From Collinsella sp. (GTDB taxonomy: Bacteria > Actinomycetota > Coriobacteriia > Coriobacteriales > Coriobacteriaceae), in assembly GCA_019425045.1 (NCBI GenBank), contig JAHYYI010000001.1, positions 124,001 through 188,000 on the forward strand: DNA of 64,000 nt. Reading direction: 5' to 3'. Numbering within the stretch: the stretch's first letter is position 1; the number at the start of each line of letters is the position of its first letter. Below the pieces are notes generated by a model. It was given only the letters and a program-made list of their open reading frames with translations, searched no databases and was not told the origin of the DNA. A program made the position numbers and the translations under genes. This document shows, piece after piece, positions 56,560-64,000 of the stretch.

Positions 56560-56743
56560 GGGATGCGGTTTCCTTTTGGACGCCGGTTCGGAAAGCGCAT
56601 CCCGTTCCAGGGCAATATTCTGGGATGCAGTTTCCGCAGCCCACCCCATTTGGAAAGCGCATCCCATAATTTGGCTGAAAACTGAGATGCGCTTTCCAAA
56701 CGAGCTGAAACGGGCCGAATCGATCGGGCCACCTCGCATCCCG
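56560..56743. repeat. Array of alternating 14-bp motifs with 62-bp period
   Basis: The motif GGGATGCGCTTTCC and its complement alternate: forward at 56560-56573, reverse at 56590-56603, forward at 56622-56635, reverse at 56652-56665, forward at 56684-56697, and a partial reverse at 56736-56743. Same-strand copies are exactly 62 bp apart. The 16-18-nt spacers differ from each other. It lies in the 440-nt divergent region between the LuxR-type gene and the second kinase operon. Confidence 0.88.
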
Positions 56744-56856
56744 CTATCCTCGCCATCTGCCCGAGCGTGCTACACTAGCAGCATCTATGCCACCGCGAAC
56801 GGCTCGGCTCCGCGCCCGCCACTCGCAAACGAACTTTAAACGCACGAGGGTTGGCC

Positions 56857-58710
56857 ATGCCGCTTTTCTCGCAACATACCGCCCGGTTCTCGCCGGACGT
56901 TCCTTTGGAGGGCACCAGCTCTCGCGAGCTGCTTAAGCGGTACCAGCCGCTCGAGACACTTGCGACCGGCGGTTTTGGCTCCATCGAGATTTGCCGCGAC
57001 ACGCACCTGCGCCGCCGCGTCGCCATTAAGCGCATCCCCCTTATCAACGGCGCCGGCATGCCCGCCAGCGACATCATGGATGTCCTGCGCGAGGCGCACA
57101 CTGCCGCCATGCTTCAACATCCCAATATCGTGCAGGTCATCGACTTTACGCATGACACCGCCTATGCCTACCTGGTCATGGAGTATGTCGACGGTATGTC
57201 GCTGGCCGAGTTTTTGCATCGCGTGGACGGCCACTCGCTCACCTTTGACGAGGCCGCGGCCATTGCCGATGCCCTGGGCCAGGCGCTCACCTTCGCCCAT
57301 AGCAATGGCGTACTCCACCTGGACATTAAGCCCGCCAACGTGCTCATCGACCACTCGGGCAATGTAAAGCTCACCGACTTTGGCATGGCGCGACTGTCGT
57401 CCGCCGGTGGCTTTGGCGGCTCGCGCGGCGGCACCATCGGCTACATGCCGCCCGAGCAGCTCGATATCGAGACCGGCACGGTCGACGAACGCGCCGATGT
57501 CTTTGCCCTTGCCTGCGTTATCTATGAGGGCTTGTGCGGCAGCGCTCCCTTTATGGCGGCCACGCCCGCCGACTCGCTCGACCGCATCATCGGCGGCGCC
57601 ACCTATCCCAGCGAGCTGATACCACACTTTTCCCCGGGAGCCGAGAGCGCGCTCATGAGCGCGCTCTCCCCCATGCCGCAGGACCGCCCCAACAGCATCG
57701 AGGCATTTTGCGACCAACTCCTTGCCGGTCTGGGCAGCGTGCGCGAGGGCCGTCGCAGTCTGGAGCAAATGGTTGGCGAGCTTTCGGATGACGAGCAGGA
57801 GCTCGACGATATCGAGCCGTCGTACTACGAGGACGACACCATCGAAGTCGACCCCGCACTCGGCTGGGCAGGCACGCGCTGGAGCCATGCGCGCGACTAC
57901 GCCATGCACGCTATCTCGGCGCTAACGTGCGGCGCCTTTAGCTTTTTGCTGATGCAGACGGCCGGCGTCGCGGCGCTTCCCGGCCTGGTCATTGCGGCTA
58001 TCGCGATCGGAGCGGCGGCCGGCCTGGCCCCCCAGATTGGCTCGGCCATCTCGGCTGTGGGCTTTTTGGTGCTCATGGCAAACGCCACCATGCAGGCGCA
58101 GGGCATCCTGTCGATGTTGCCCGTCGCGGTGATCTTTGCCGCTGCCATGTCCGGTTGGTGGATCGCCTGGGGTCGCACCGAGGCTGCCGCGAGCGCCGCA
58201 CTCACCTGCGCGCTTGCGCTTGGCTGTCTGACCGGCAATACCTTCCTGGCAGCTGGGGTCGCCGCCGGCGTCGCGTCATTTTGGCTCGGCCCGGCAAGCG
58301 CCGCCGCGGCAACGGGCATGGGCGTGCTTTTTGCCCGTCTGGCGACGGTCGCGCTTTCAGCCGGAGGCGTGCTGGGGCTCGGTAACGTTGCCGCAGCGCT
58401 GGAAGACCCGCTCCTTTGGGCTGCCTTTGTGCTAGTCGCGACAACTGCCGCAGCGTCATCTGCGCTGCTCAATGCCCATGCCAAGCGTGCCGACCAGGGC
58501 TCAAACCTTGCCGCAATCGCCGCCATCGCCGTCACCGGCATCGGCTGCGCAGCGGCATCCTGTCTTGCACACCATATGGAAATTGCCAGCCTTGCAGCCG
58601 CGGTCGCCGCCAAGGCGGCAGTTGCGGGAACCCTATCCTCTATAATCGTTGGGATATGCCTATATTTGCTCGGATACCAAAGAACCTATACGGAGAGTGA
58701 TCTTTCGTGA
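56857..58710 (+). CDS. Membrane Ser/Thr protein kinase of the cell-wall operon (HLD catalytic loop)
   Basis: The protein has 617 residues. The kinase domain has LATGGFGSIEI (glycine loop), VAIKRI (ATP Lys), the catalytic loop LHLDIKPANVLI and TDFGMAR. In the usual HRD the Arg is Leu, so it is a non-RD kinase that may not depend on activation-loop phosphorylation. From about residue 350 roughly ten membrane helices follow, without PASTA repeats. GAGGG precedes the ATG at 56857 (TTG at 56851 is possible). The stop overlaps the next start (GTGA). The operon continues with two FHA proteins, a PP2C and a SEDS-PBP protein. Confidence 0.92.
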   Translation: MPLFSQHTARFSPDVPLEGTSSRELLKRYQPLETLATGGFGSIEICRDTHLRRRVAIKRIPLINGAGMPASDIMDVLREAHTAAMLQHPNIVQVIDFTHDTAYAYLVMEYVDGMSLAEFLHRVDGHSLTFDEAAAIADALGQALTFAHSNGVLHLDIKPANVLIDHSGNVKLTDFGMARLSSAGGFGGSRGGTIGYMPPEQLDIETGTVDERADVFALACVIYEGLCGSAPFMAATPADSLDRIIGGATYPSELIPHFSPGAESALMSALSPMPQDRPNSIEAFCDQLLAGLGSVREGRRSLEQMVGELSDDEQELDDIEPSYYEDDTIEVDPALGWAGTRWSHARDYAMHAISALTCGAFSFLLMQTAGVAALPGLVIAAIAIGAAAGLAPQIGSAISAVGFLVLMANATMQAQGILSMLPVAVIFAAAMSGWWIAWGRTEAAASAALTCALALGCLTGNTFLAAGVAAGVASFWLGPASAAAATGMGVLFARLATVALSAGGVLGLGNVAAALEDPLLWAAFVLVATTAAASSALLNAHAKRADQGSNLAAIAAIAVTGIGCAAASCLAHHMEIASLAAAVAAKAAVAGTLSSIIVGICLYLLGYQRTYTESDLS

Positions 58711-59720
58711 ACTTCCTGAACATCTTCGAGGACCACGTGGCCGGCATCTTCGGTGCCACCCGTGCCCCGTTCTCCTTTAAGAAGCTTGCCAAGCAGGCCG
58801 CTCGCGACATGGAGGATCAGACTCTGGTGATCAATGGCGTCAACACGGCGCCGGCACTCTATACCATCCTGATCGCCGCCGACGACGATCCCATGCTCGC
58901 CCCGTTCTACCCCGAGCTTTCGCGCGAGGTCCGCGAGTTTGTGAAAGCGCAGGCCGAAAAGCGCCGCTATGTCTTTGTCGGCGAGCCCCTCGTGCGCTTT
59001 ATGATCGATCCGCAGCTGCGCGCCGGCAAGTTCTCGGTCTTTGCCGAGAACGTCGATGCCCCCACGCTCGGCCGCCTGTACGAAGAAGAGCGCGCCTATC
59101 AAAACGGCCTGGGCCAGAACAACTCAGCGGCAAGCCGTGCCGCCAGCGCCCCGCGCGCCGGCCAGCAGCAGTTTGCTGCCCCGCAGCAGCAGCGCCCCGC
59201 CACCATGCCCCAGCAGCAGCCGACGCCTCGCGCCGCCGCTCCCGACCCGCTTGCCATGGCAGACCCCTTCGCGCCCAGCGTCCCCGACCCCGCCGCCGCA
59301 CCCATCCCGGTGCCGCAGACCGTCTCGCGCGACGCGCTTGCCGGCATGGGCGGAGCCGCCGCGACCGGTGCCGCCGTGGGCCTAGGCGCCGCAGCCGGCA
59401 TCGCCTCCAACATGGCAAGCACTCGCGCCCCGCAGCGCCCGCTCGCCCAGCTCGTCGACGTCGTGAGCGGCGAGAGCCATAGCATCACCTCCGCACAGGT
59501 GACCATCGGTCGCGAGCGTTCGGTTTCGGACATCGCCCTGCGCGACCCCAACGTGTCGCGCCGCCACGCCCAGCTCACCTTTACGGGCTCGGATTGGTCG
59601 ATCGAGGACCTCAATTCCACCAACGGCACGCTCGTCAACAACCGCCGCATTACGCGCTGCCCGCTGCGCAACGGCGATCTACTGACGTTTGGCCTGAGCA
59701 CCTTTGAATTTAGGGGATAG
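58707..59720 (+). CDS. FhaA-like protein (DUF3662 + FHA)
   Basis: The protein has 337 residues. The N-terminal 120 residues (MNFLNIFEDHVAGIFGATRA...) match the DUF3662 domain of mycobacterial FhaA. A Gln/Pro/Ala-rich linker follows (about 135-245). The C-terminal FHA domain has VSRRHAQLTF and IEDLNSTNGTLV. In Mycobacterium FhaA links kinase signalling to lipid II flipping and cell-wall growth. The start is GTG, overlapping the kinase stop by 4 nt. Confidence 0.93.
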   Translation: MNFLNIFEDHVAGIFGATRAPFSFKKLAKQAARDMEDQTLVINGVNTAPALYTILIAADDDPMLAPFYPELSREVREFVKAQAEKRRYVFVGEPLVRFMIDPQLRAGKFSVFAENVDAPTLGRLYEEERAYQNGLGQNNSAASRAASAPRAGQQQFAAPQQQRPATMPQQQPTPRAAAPDPLAMADPFAPSVPDPAAAPIPVPQTVSRDALAGMGGAAATGAAVGLGAAAGIASNMASTRAPQRPLAQLVDVVSGESHSITSAQVTIGRERSVSDIALRDPNVSRRHAQLTFTGSDWSIEDLNSTNGTLVNNRRITRCPLRNGDLLTFGLSTFEFRG

Positions 59721-59726
59721 TCGCTT

Positions 59727-60143
59727 ATGAACATCGATATCGTCCTTTTTGCAGGCCGCATCGTCCTGGTCGCCCTGCTCTATATCTTCCTGTTCGCCGT
59801 CATGAAGACCGGCGTGGGACTTGTTCGCGGACAGCGCCGCGACTCGGCTATCTGGACGATCGATGTGGACAAGGGCCCGCGCGGCATCCGTGGCATCCAC
59901 GTAGACATGCTCGGCCCCGTCATCGTCGGTCGCTCGCCATCTTCGGACATCTGCATCAACGAACCGTTCGTCTCGGCCTCGCATGCGCGCTTTTCGCTGC
60001 AGGGCCCGGCGCTCATCATCGAGGACCTCAACTCGCTTAACGGCACACTCGTCAACGGCCGCCAGCTCGTGGAGCCCGCGACGCTGCGTGAGGGCGACGA
60101 AGTCCAGATTGGCGACGTGGTCATGAAGGTGAACCGTCGATGA
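59727..60143 (+). CDS. FhaB-like small FHA protein
   Basis: The protein has 138 residues: one N-terminal membrane helix (about 5-26), a short basic linker and an FHA domain with VSASHARFSL and IEDLNSLNGTLV. It corresponds to FhaB/FipA of actinobacteria, which recruits phosphorylated partners to the division or elongation machinery. It starts 6 nt after fhaA and overlaps the phosphatase start by 4 nt. Confidence 0.93.
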   Translation: MNIDIVLFAGRIVLVALLYIFLFAVMKTGVGLVRGQRRDSAIWTIDVDKGPRGIRGIHVDMLGPVIVGRSPSSDICINEPFVSASHARFSLQGPALIIEDLNSLNGTLVNGRQLVEPATLREGDEVQIGDVVMKVNRR

Positions 60144-61939
60144 TCGACGAGGAGAACAAGTCCGCGACTATGACCGAGGCACCGGCTGCCGCCACAGCTG
60201 CGCCGGCCCACGCCGCTCCGGCGGGCTCCGCACCCGTGGAACCCGAGGACACCGTGTTCTCCCTGCCTCTTTCGCATGTAACGCATGATATTTCGGATCT
60301 CGCCGATAACGAGGACGAAGAGGATGCCGTAGCGGCGCCCATCGGCGCACATGCCGCGGAACAGCCCACAGCGCCCGAAGCAACCTCGGCGCCAGCTCAC
60401 TTTGCAGAGCCTGTCGCCGCGGCAATCAACGAGAGCGCTGCGGTGTTTGCGGCACCCGAGCCCGCCGCGCCGGCGTTTCCCATAGCCCCGGCATCCGAGG
60501 TTGCGCCCGCGTCTACGCCGGCGCCCGAGCCTATAGACGTCAGCCCGCAAGACGACGAGTCGACCGCCCGCGTGTCCGAGGAGCCCGACTCCCCGGACAC
60601 CGGCGATTCCGAATCAAACGCCGAGACCGACACCGTCTCTCCCGGTGACACAGCCGAAATCGACGTTGCCGCCGTTGAGGCCAAGCTCAAAGACCCCGGC
60701 TCGACCATGAGCTTTGAGCCCCTGACCGAGGAGCGCATCGAGACCGACTCGACCTATGATGCCGGCACCACCACGCAACTCATGTGGGGCGCCCGCTCCG
60801 ACGTTGGCTGCGTACGCCCGCACAATGAGGATTCCTACCTGGTGCAGTCGCCGCTCTTTTGCGTATGCGACGGCATGGGTGGTCACGCTGCCGGCGAGGT
60901 GGCCTCTTCCATCGCCGTTGAGACTATTGCCAAGACGGCCCCGCAGTCCGCCGACGCCGCACGCCTGGCGGCAGCCGTCGAGGCCGCTAACGCCGCCGTA
61001 ATCGAGGCCGCCTTGAATGGCCTAGGCAAGCCCGGCATGGGCTGCACAGCCACTTGCGCCTATATCGAAAACGATACGCTCGCCATCGCCCACGTGGGCG
61101 ACTCGCGCGCCTACCTGCTCCACGAGGGCACGCTCATCCGCGTGACCCGCGACCACTCCTATGTGGAAGAACTCGTGGACGCCGGCGAGATTACGGCAGA
61201 TGAGGCTCGCGTCCACCCCAACCGTTCGGTCATCACCCGTGCGCTGGGCTCGGACCCCGCCATGTATGCCGACCACTTCACTCTGCATATCGAGGAAGGC
61301 GACCGCCTGATCCTGTGCTCCGACGGCCTTTCGAGCATGATTCCCGATAGCGATATCGAGAACATCGCCACGCAGTCCTCAACCGCGCAAATCTGCGTCG
61401 ACAACCTAGTGGACGCGGCGCTTGCCGCCGGCGGCCACGACAACGTGACCGTAGTAGTCGTTGACCTGGTTGACGATGGCGTTATGCGCGAGGCGCAACG
61501 CGTGCGTCGCCGCAACGTCACCATCGGCGTCGTCTTAGGTCTCGTCTTGGTGCTGGCGGCTGCCATCTGGGCCTACACGGGTGTCACCGGCTCGTACTAC
61601 CTGGGTACCTACCAGGGCAATGTCGCCGTCTGGCGCGGCCTGCCCGGCAAGCCGCTCGGACTCAAGCTCCACTGGCTCGAAAGCGAAACCAGTATCAAGC
61701 TGTCCGACCTGCCCGAAGACACGCAAAACCGCCTCAAGGCGGGCATTCCGCAAACAAGTGTCGACGATGCGCAGGACACGATATCCAAGTACCGCCACCA
61801 GATCGACGAGGAGCAGACCCGCCAGGTGATCGACGCGCAAACGATTCGCGACAACACCGACCAGGGATCGACCTCCGAATCAGATTCCGAGAAAACCGCC
61901 GAACAGTCCGCCGAGGCCGAAGCCTCCGAAAAGAACTAG
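60140..61939 (+). CDS. PP2C-family Ser/Thr phosphatase
   Basis: The protein has 599 residues. The first 200 are an acidic Ala/Pro/Glu-rich low-complexity segment. The PP2C domain follows (about 213-455) with [40 protein letters not shown] and [12 protein letters not shown], which carry the metal-binding Asp residues, and HDNVTVVVV. One membrane helix (about 457-478) leads to an outside domain of about 120 residues. It reverses phosphorylation by the operon's kinase, as PstP does. The long N-terminal extension is unusual for PstP. Confidence 0.94.
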   Translation: MIDEENKSATMTEAPAAATAAPAHAAPAGSAPVEPEDTVFSLPLSHVTHDISDLADNEDEEDAVAAPIGAHAAEQPTAPEATSAPAHFAEPVAAAINESAAVFAAPEPAAPAFPIAPASEVAPASTPAPEPIDVSPQDDESTARVSEEPDSPDTGDSESNAETDTVSPGDTAEIDVAAVEAKLKDPGSTMSFEPLTEERIETDSTYDAGTTTQLMWGARSDVGCVRPHNEDSYLVQSPLFCVCDGMGGHAAGEVASSIAVETIAKTAPQSADAARLAAAVEAANAAVIEAALNGLGKPGMGCTATCAYIENDTLAIAHVGDSRAYLLHEGTLIRVTRDHSYVEELVDAGEITADEARVHPNRSVITRALGSDPAMYADHFTLHIEEGDRLILCSDGLSSMIPDSDIENIATQSSTAQICVDNLVDAALAAGGHDNVTVVVVDLVDDGVMREAQRVRRRNVTIGVVLGLVLVLAAAIWAYTGVTGSYYLGTYQGNVAVWRGLPGKPLGLKLHWLESETSIKLSDLPEDTQNRLKAGIPQTSVDDAQDTISKYRHQIDEEQTRQVIDAQTIRDNTDQGSTSESDSEKTAEQSAEAEASEKN

Positions 61940-61955
61940 AAAGGGAGTGCCGCTT

Positions 61956-64000
61956 ATGAGTCGCCGCAACACCGAGCTGCTCTTGCTCATCGCCTCGGCG
62001 TTCCCCGTCATCCTGCTGTATGCGATGTACGTCCTCACCGCGGGCGCTGCCATCTCCTTTGAGACGCTCGCCGTACCGATCGGCCTCTTTGCCGCCTTTG
62101 CCGCGGCCCACATTGCCGTGCGCATCTTGGCGCCCGGTGCCGACCCCGCCATCCTGCCCATTGTCTTTGTGCTTTCGGGCATCGGCATCACGTTCGTGAC
62201 GCGTCTCGCCCCCGCTCTCGCCATCTCACAGCTCATCATCCTGTTTGTCTCGGTGGCCCTGATGGTGGGAACGCTCGCGTTGGTTAAGAACCTCGACGTA
62301 GTCATGCGCTACAAGTACACCTTTGGCATTATCGGCATCATTCTGTTGATGCTGCCTATCTTTATCGGCACCACGATCTCGGGCTCCAAGCTGTGGATTC
62401 GCATCGCGGGCTTTACCATCCAGCCCGGCGAGTTCGCCAAGGTCTTTATCGTGCTGTTCCTGGCCGGGTACCTGGCCGAGAACCGCGAGCTGCTCTCCAT
62501 CTCCAACCGCAAGATCCTGGGCTTTAAGATCCCTCGCCTGCGACTGCTGCTGCCGCTGTTTGCCGTGTGGGGTGTGTGCCTGCTCGTCGTCGTCTTCGAA
62601 CGCGACCTGGGTTCGGCCGTGCTGTTCTACACCATCTTCTTGCTGATGCTCTACGTTGCCACGGGGCGCTTTTCGTATGTCGTTATCGGCCTTGCGCTCT
62701 TAGCCGTTGGAGCCGTGGGCGCCTACAAGTTCCTGTCTCACGTTCAGGTGCGTTTCCAGGTTTGGGTCGATCCGTTTAAGGACGCCCAGGGCCAGGGCTA
62801 CCAGATCGTCCAGTCGCTCTTCTCGCTTGCCGATGGCGGTCTGGTCGGTGTTGGTATCGGCAACGGCATGGCCAACAACATCCCTGTCGTCGAGTCCGAC
62901 TTTATCTTCTCGGCCATCGGCGAGGAGATGGGCCTTTTGGGCGGCGGCGCCGTGCTCATCCTGTTTATGCTCTTTGCCGTGCGTGGCCTCACCACGGCTG
63001 CCCGCGCTAAATCCGACCTCGCCGCCTTTAGCGCCACGGGCCTTACGGCCGCCATCAGCTTCCAGGCCTTTTTAATCGTGGGCGGCGTTACCCGCCTGAT
63101 CCCGCTGACCGGCGTCACCCTACCCCTTATGAGCCAGGGCGGTTCCTCGCTGCTGGCAAGCTTTATCATCGTCGCGCTCCTGCTGCGCGCCGGTGACGAA
63201 GCGACCGGACGCGAGGCCGAGCTTACCGGCACCGGCACTATGGCCGCCATCACCGATGATCAGGTCGCATCTGCCGCCGCCCCGACGGGCACGCGCTTTG
63301 CCACCTCGTCTTCCTACGGCAGCGGCAGCCATTCCGTCGGCTCGCGCATGCGCCGTCGCCTGCTCGACACGCCTGAATCCGGTGTGCTCGGCCGCGTTGC
63401 GCTCGCCAACCGTCTAACCCGTGCGGTGCTCGCCTTTACGGCGCTATTCGCCATCCTTATCGGCAACCTCACCTATGTCCAGGTCATCAAGGCCAAGGAC
63501 TATCAGGACATGCCGACCAACAACCACACCATCGCCCGCTCCAAGTACATCCAGCGCGGTTCCATCATCACGTCCGACGGCGTGACGCTGGCCGAGTCGC
63601 TGCAGCAGGAGGACGGCACCTACGTACGCTCCTACCCCAACGGTAACCTGGCAGCGCACGTGGTTGGCTACGTGAGCCAGCAGTATGGCACCACCGCCAT
63701 CGAGAGCGTCATGAACGACACGCTCACCGGTTCTAAGGACTACTCCAGCTGGAACAACGCCATCGCGTCGCTCGCGGGCCAGACCCAGCCGGGCAACACC
63801 GCCAAGCTCACCATCGACTCGCGCATCCAGACGGCGGCCGAGCAGGCACTCAAGGGCTTTAAGGGCGCTGTAGTGGTCATCGACCCGCGTACCGGCGCGG
63901 TGCTCGCATGTGCCAGCTCGCCCACCTACGACAACACCAACATCGACGCCCTACTGCAGGCTGGCGGCGGCGAGGACGGCTCTATGTACAATCGCGCCAT
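61956..64000 (+). CDS. FtsW/RodA (SEDS) glycosyltransferase fused to a class B penicillin-binding protein; truncated by the right edge
   Basis: From the ATG at 61956 (GGGAG upstream) one frame stays open to the window end, 681 residues. Residues 1-410 are a SEDS peptidoglycan polymerase with about ten helices and the motifs [21 protein letters not shown] and [16 protein letters not shown] linker of about 65 residues (410-475) follows, then a membrane helix and the start of a class [24 protein letters not shown] (pedestal region), then [15 protein letters not shown] and [20 protein letters not shown]. The SxxK motif would lie beyond the edge. In relatives rodA and pbpA are separate neighbours; here I found no stop between them. 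Confidence 0.92.
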   Translation, partial: MSRRNTELLLLIASAFPVILLYAMYVLTAGAAISFETLAVPIGLFAAFAAAHIAVRILAPGADPAILPIVFVLSGIGITFVTRLAPALAISQLIILFVSVALMVGTLALVKNLDVVMRYKYTFGIIGIILLMLPIFIGTTISGSKLWIRIAGFTIQPGEFAKVFIVLFLAGYLAENRELLSISNRKILGFKIPRLRLLLPLFAVWGVCLLVVVFERDLGSAVLFYTIFLLMLYVATGRFSYVVIGLALLAVGAVGAYKFLSHVQVRFQVWVDPFKDAQGQGYQIVQSLFSLADGGLVGVGIGNGMANNIPVVESDFIFSAIGEEMGLLGGGAVLILFMLFAVRGLTTAARAKSDLAAFSATGLTAAISFQAFLIVGGVTRLIPLTGVTLPLMSQGGSSLLASFIIVALLLRAGDEATGREAELTGTGTMAAITDDQVASAAAPTGTRFATSSSYGSGSHSVGSRMRRRLLDTPESGVLGRVALANRLTRAVLAFTALFAILIGNLTYVQVIKAKDYQDMPTNNHTIARSKYIQRGSIITSDGVTLAESLQQEDGTYVRSYPNGNLAAHVVGYVSQQYGTTAIESVMNDTLTGSKDYSSWNNAIASLAGQTQPGNTAKLTIDSRIQTAAEQALKGFKGAVVVIDPRTGAVLACASSPTYDNTNIDALLQAGGGEDGSMYNRA

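Noticed and set aside
56560..56743. CRISPR-like array
   Set aside because: Repeats with unrelated spacers superficially fit, but the 14-bp units alternate in orientation, spacers are only 16-18 nt, and no cas gene is near. An operator or BIME-like array fits better.
56836..57909. Minus-strand frame antisense to the second kinase
   Set aside because: The plus strand has kinase motifs, a ribosome site and an overlapping operon; the antisense frame has none of these.

Overview
The window looks like a chromosomal segment of a GC-rich, anaerobic, Gram-positive actinobacterium of the class Coriobacteriia, most probably Collinsella or a close relative. This is inferred from the gene set: an arginine deiminase pathway, pyruvate:ferredoxin oxidoreductase, rubrerythrin, an actinobacterial kinase/FHA/PP2C/SEDS-PBP locus, many Coriobacteriia-type membrane sensors, and strong G/C third-position bias. 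No rRNA operon, CRISPR array or complete insertion sequence is visible. The only RNA gene I can support is tRNA-Asp.

Layout. 1-12.0 kb (minus strand): the N-terminal half of mfd, an ATP-grasp enzyme, nth, an ABC exporter, rmuC, two small membrane proteins, rubrerythrin, a MutY-like glycosylase and an Rrf2 regulator, with two copies of a structured intergenic element after two of these genes. 12.0-21.2 kb: tRNA-Asp, a phosphodiesterase, and two paralogous LytS-type kinase/LytTR regulator pairs. A glycosyltransferase is coupled to the first pair; an MFS transporter and a zinc-dependent phospholipase C-like protein lie between the pairs. 21.2-25.5 kb: an amidohydrolase with its amino-acid permease, then a membrane-anchored C39-like peptidase. 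25.7-33.9 kb: the arginine catabolic locus (yfcC-type transporter, arcA, argF/arcB, arcC). A second, almost identical arcC lies 7.1 kb away. Between the two arcC copies, on the opposite strand, sit a divergent arginine-deiminase paralog and an XRE/S24-like regulator. 34.4-41.5 kb: a DUF3830-type gene pair, a AAA/DUF4143 ATPase preceded by 34-bp tandem repeats, and PFOR.

41.5-45.2 kb: an operon of anchored extracellular protein, Ser/Thr kinase and FHA protein. 45.4-50.5 kb: the dnaX/ybaB/recR replication-repair cluster, broken by an opposite-strand small membrane gene, followed by a membrane protein. 50.6-56.4 kb: an ABC transport operon led by a small secreted protein that carries an in-frame stop, next to an unusual regulator made of two copies of an 8-TM + LuxR-HTH module. 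56.4-64 kb: an intergenic array of regularly spaced 14-bp motifs, then the kinase-FhaA-FhaB-PP2C-SEDS/PBP operon. In its last gene a RodA/FtsW-type polymerase is fused in frame to a class B PBP and runs off the right edge.

How the genes fit together. Arginine is imported and degraded to ornithine, CO2, ammonia and ATP by the arc locus. PFOR and rubrerythrin indicate strictly anaerobic pyruvate fermentation with peroxide defence. The two kinase/FHA loci suggest two Ser/Thr-phosphorylation circuits, the second wired to cell-wall elongation. The most unusual items are the ADI paralog with altered substrate residues, the duplicated membrane LuxR protein, the 62-bp-period motif array, the covarying intergenic hairpins and the SEDS-PBP fusion.
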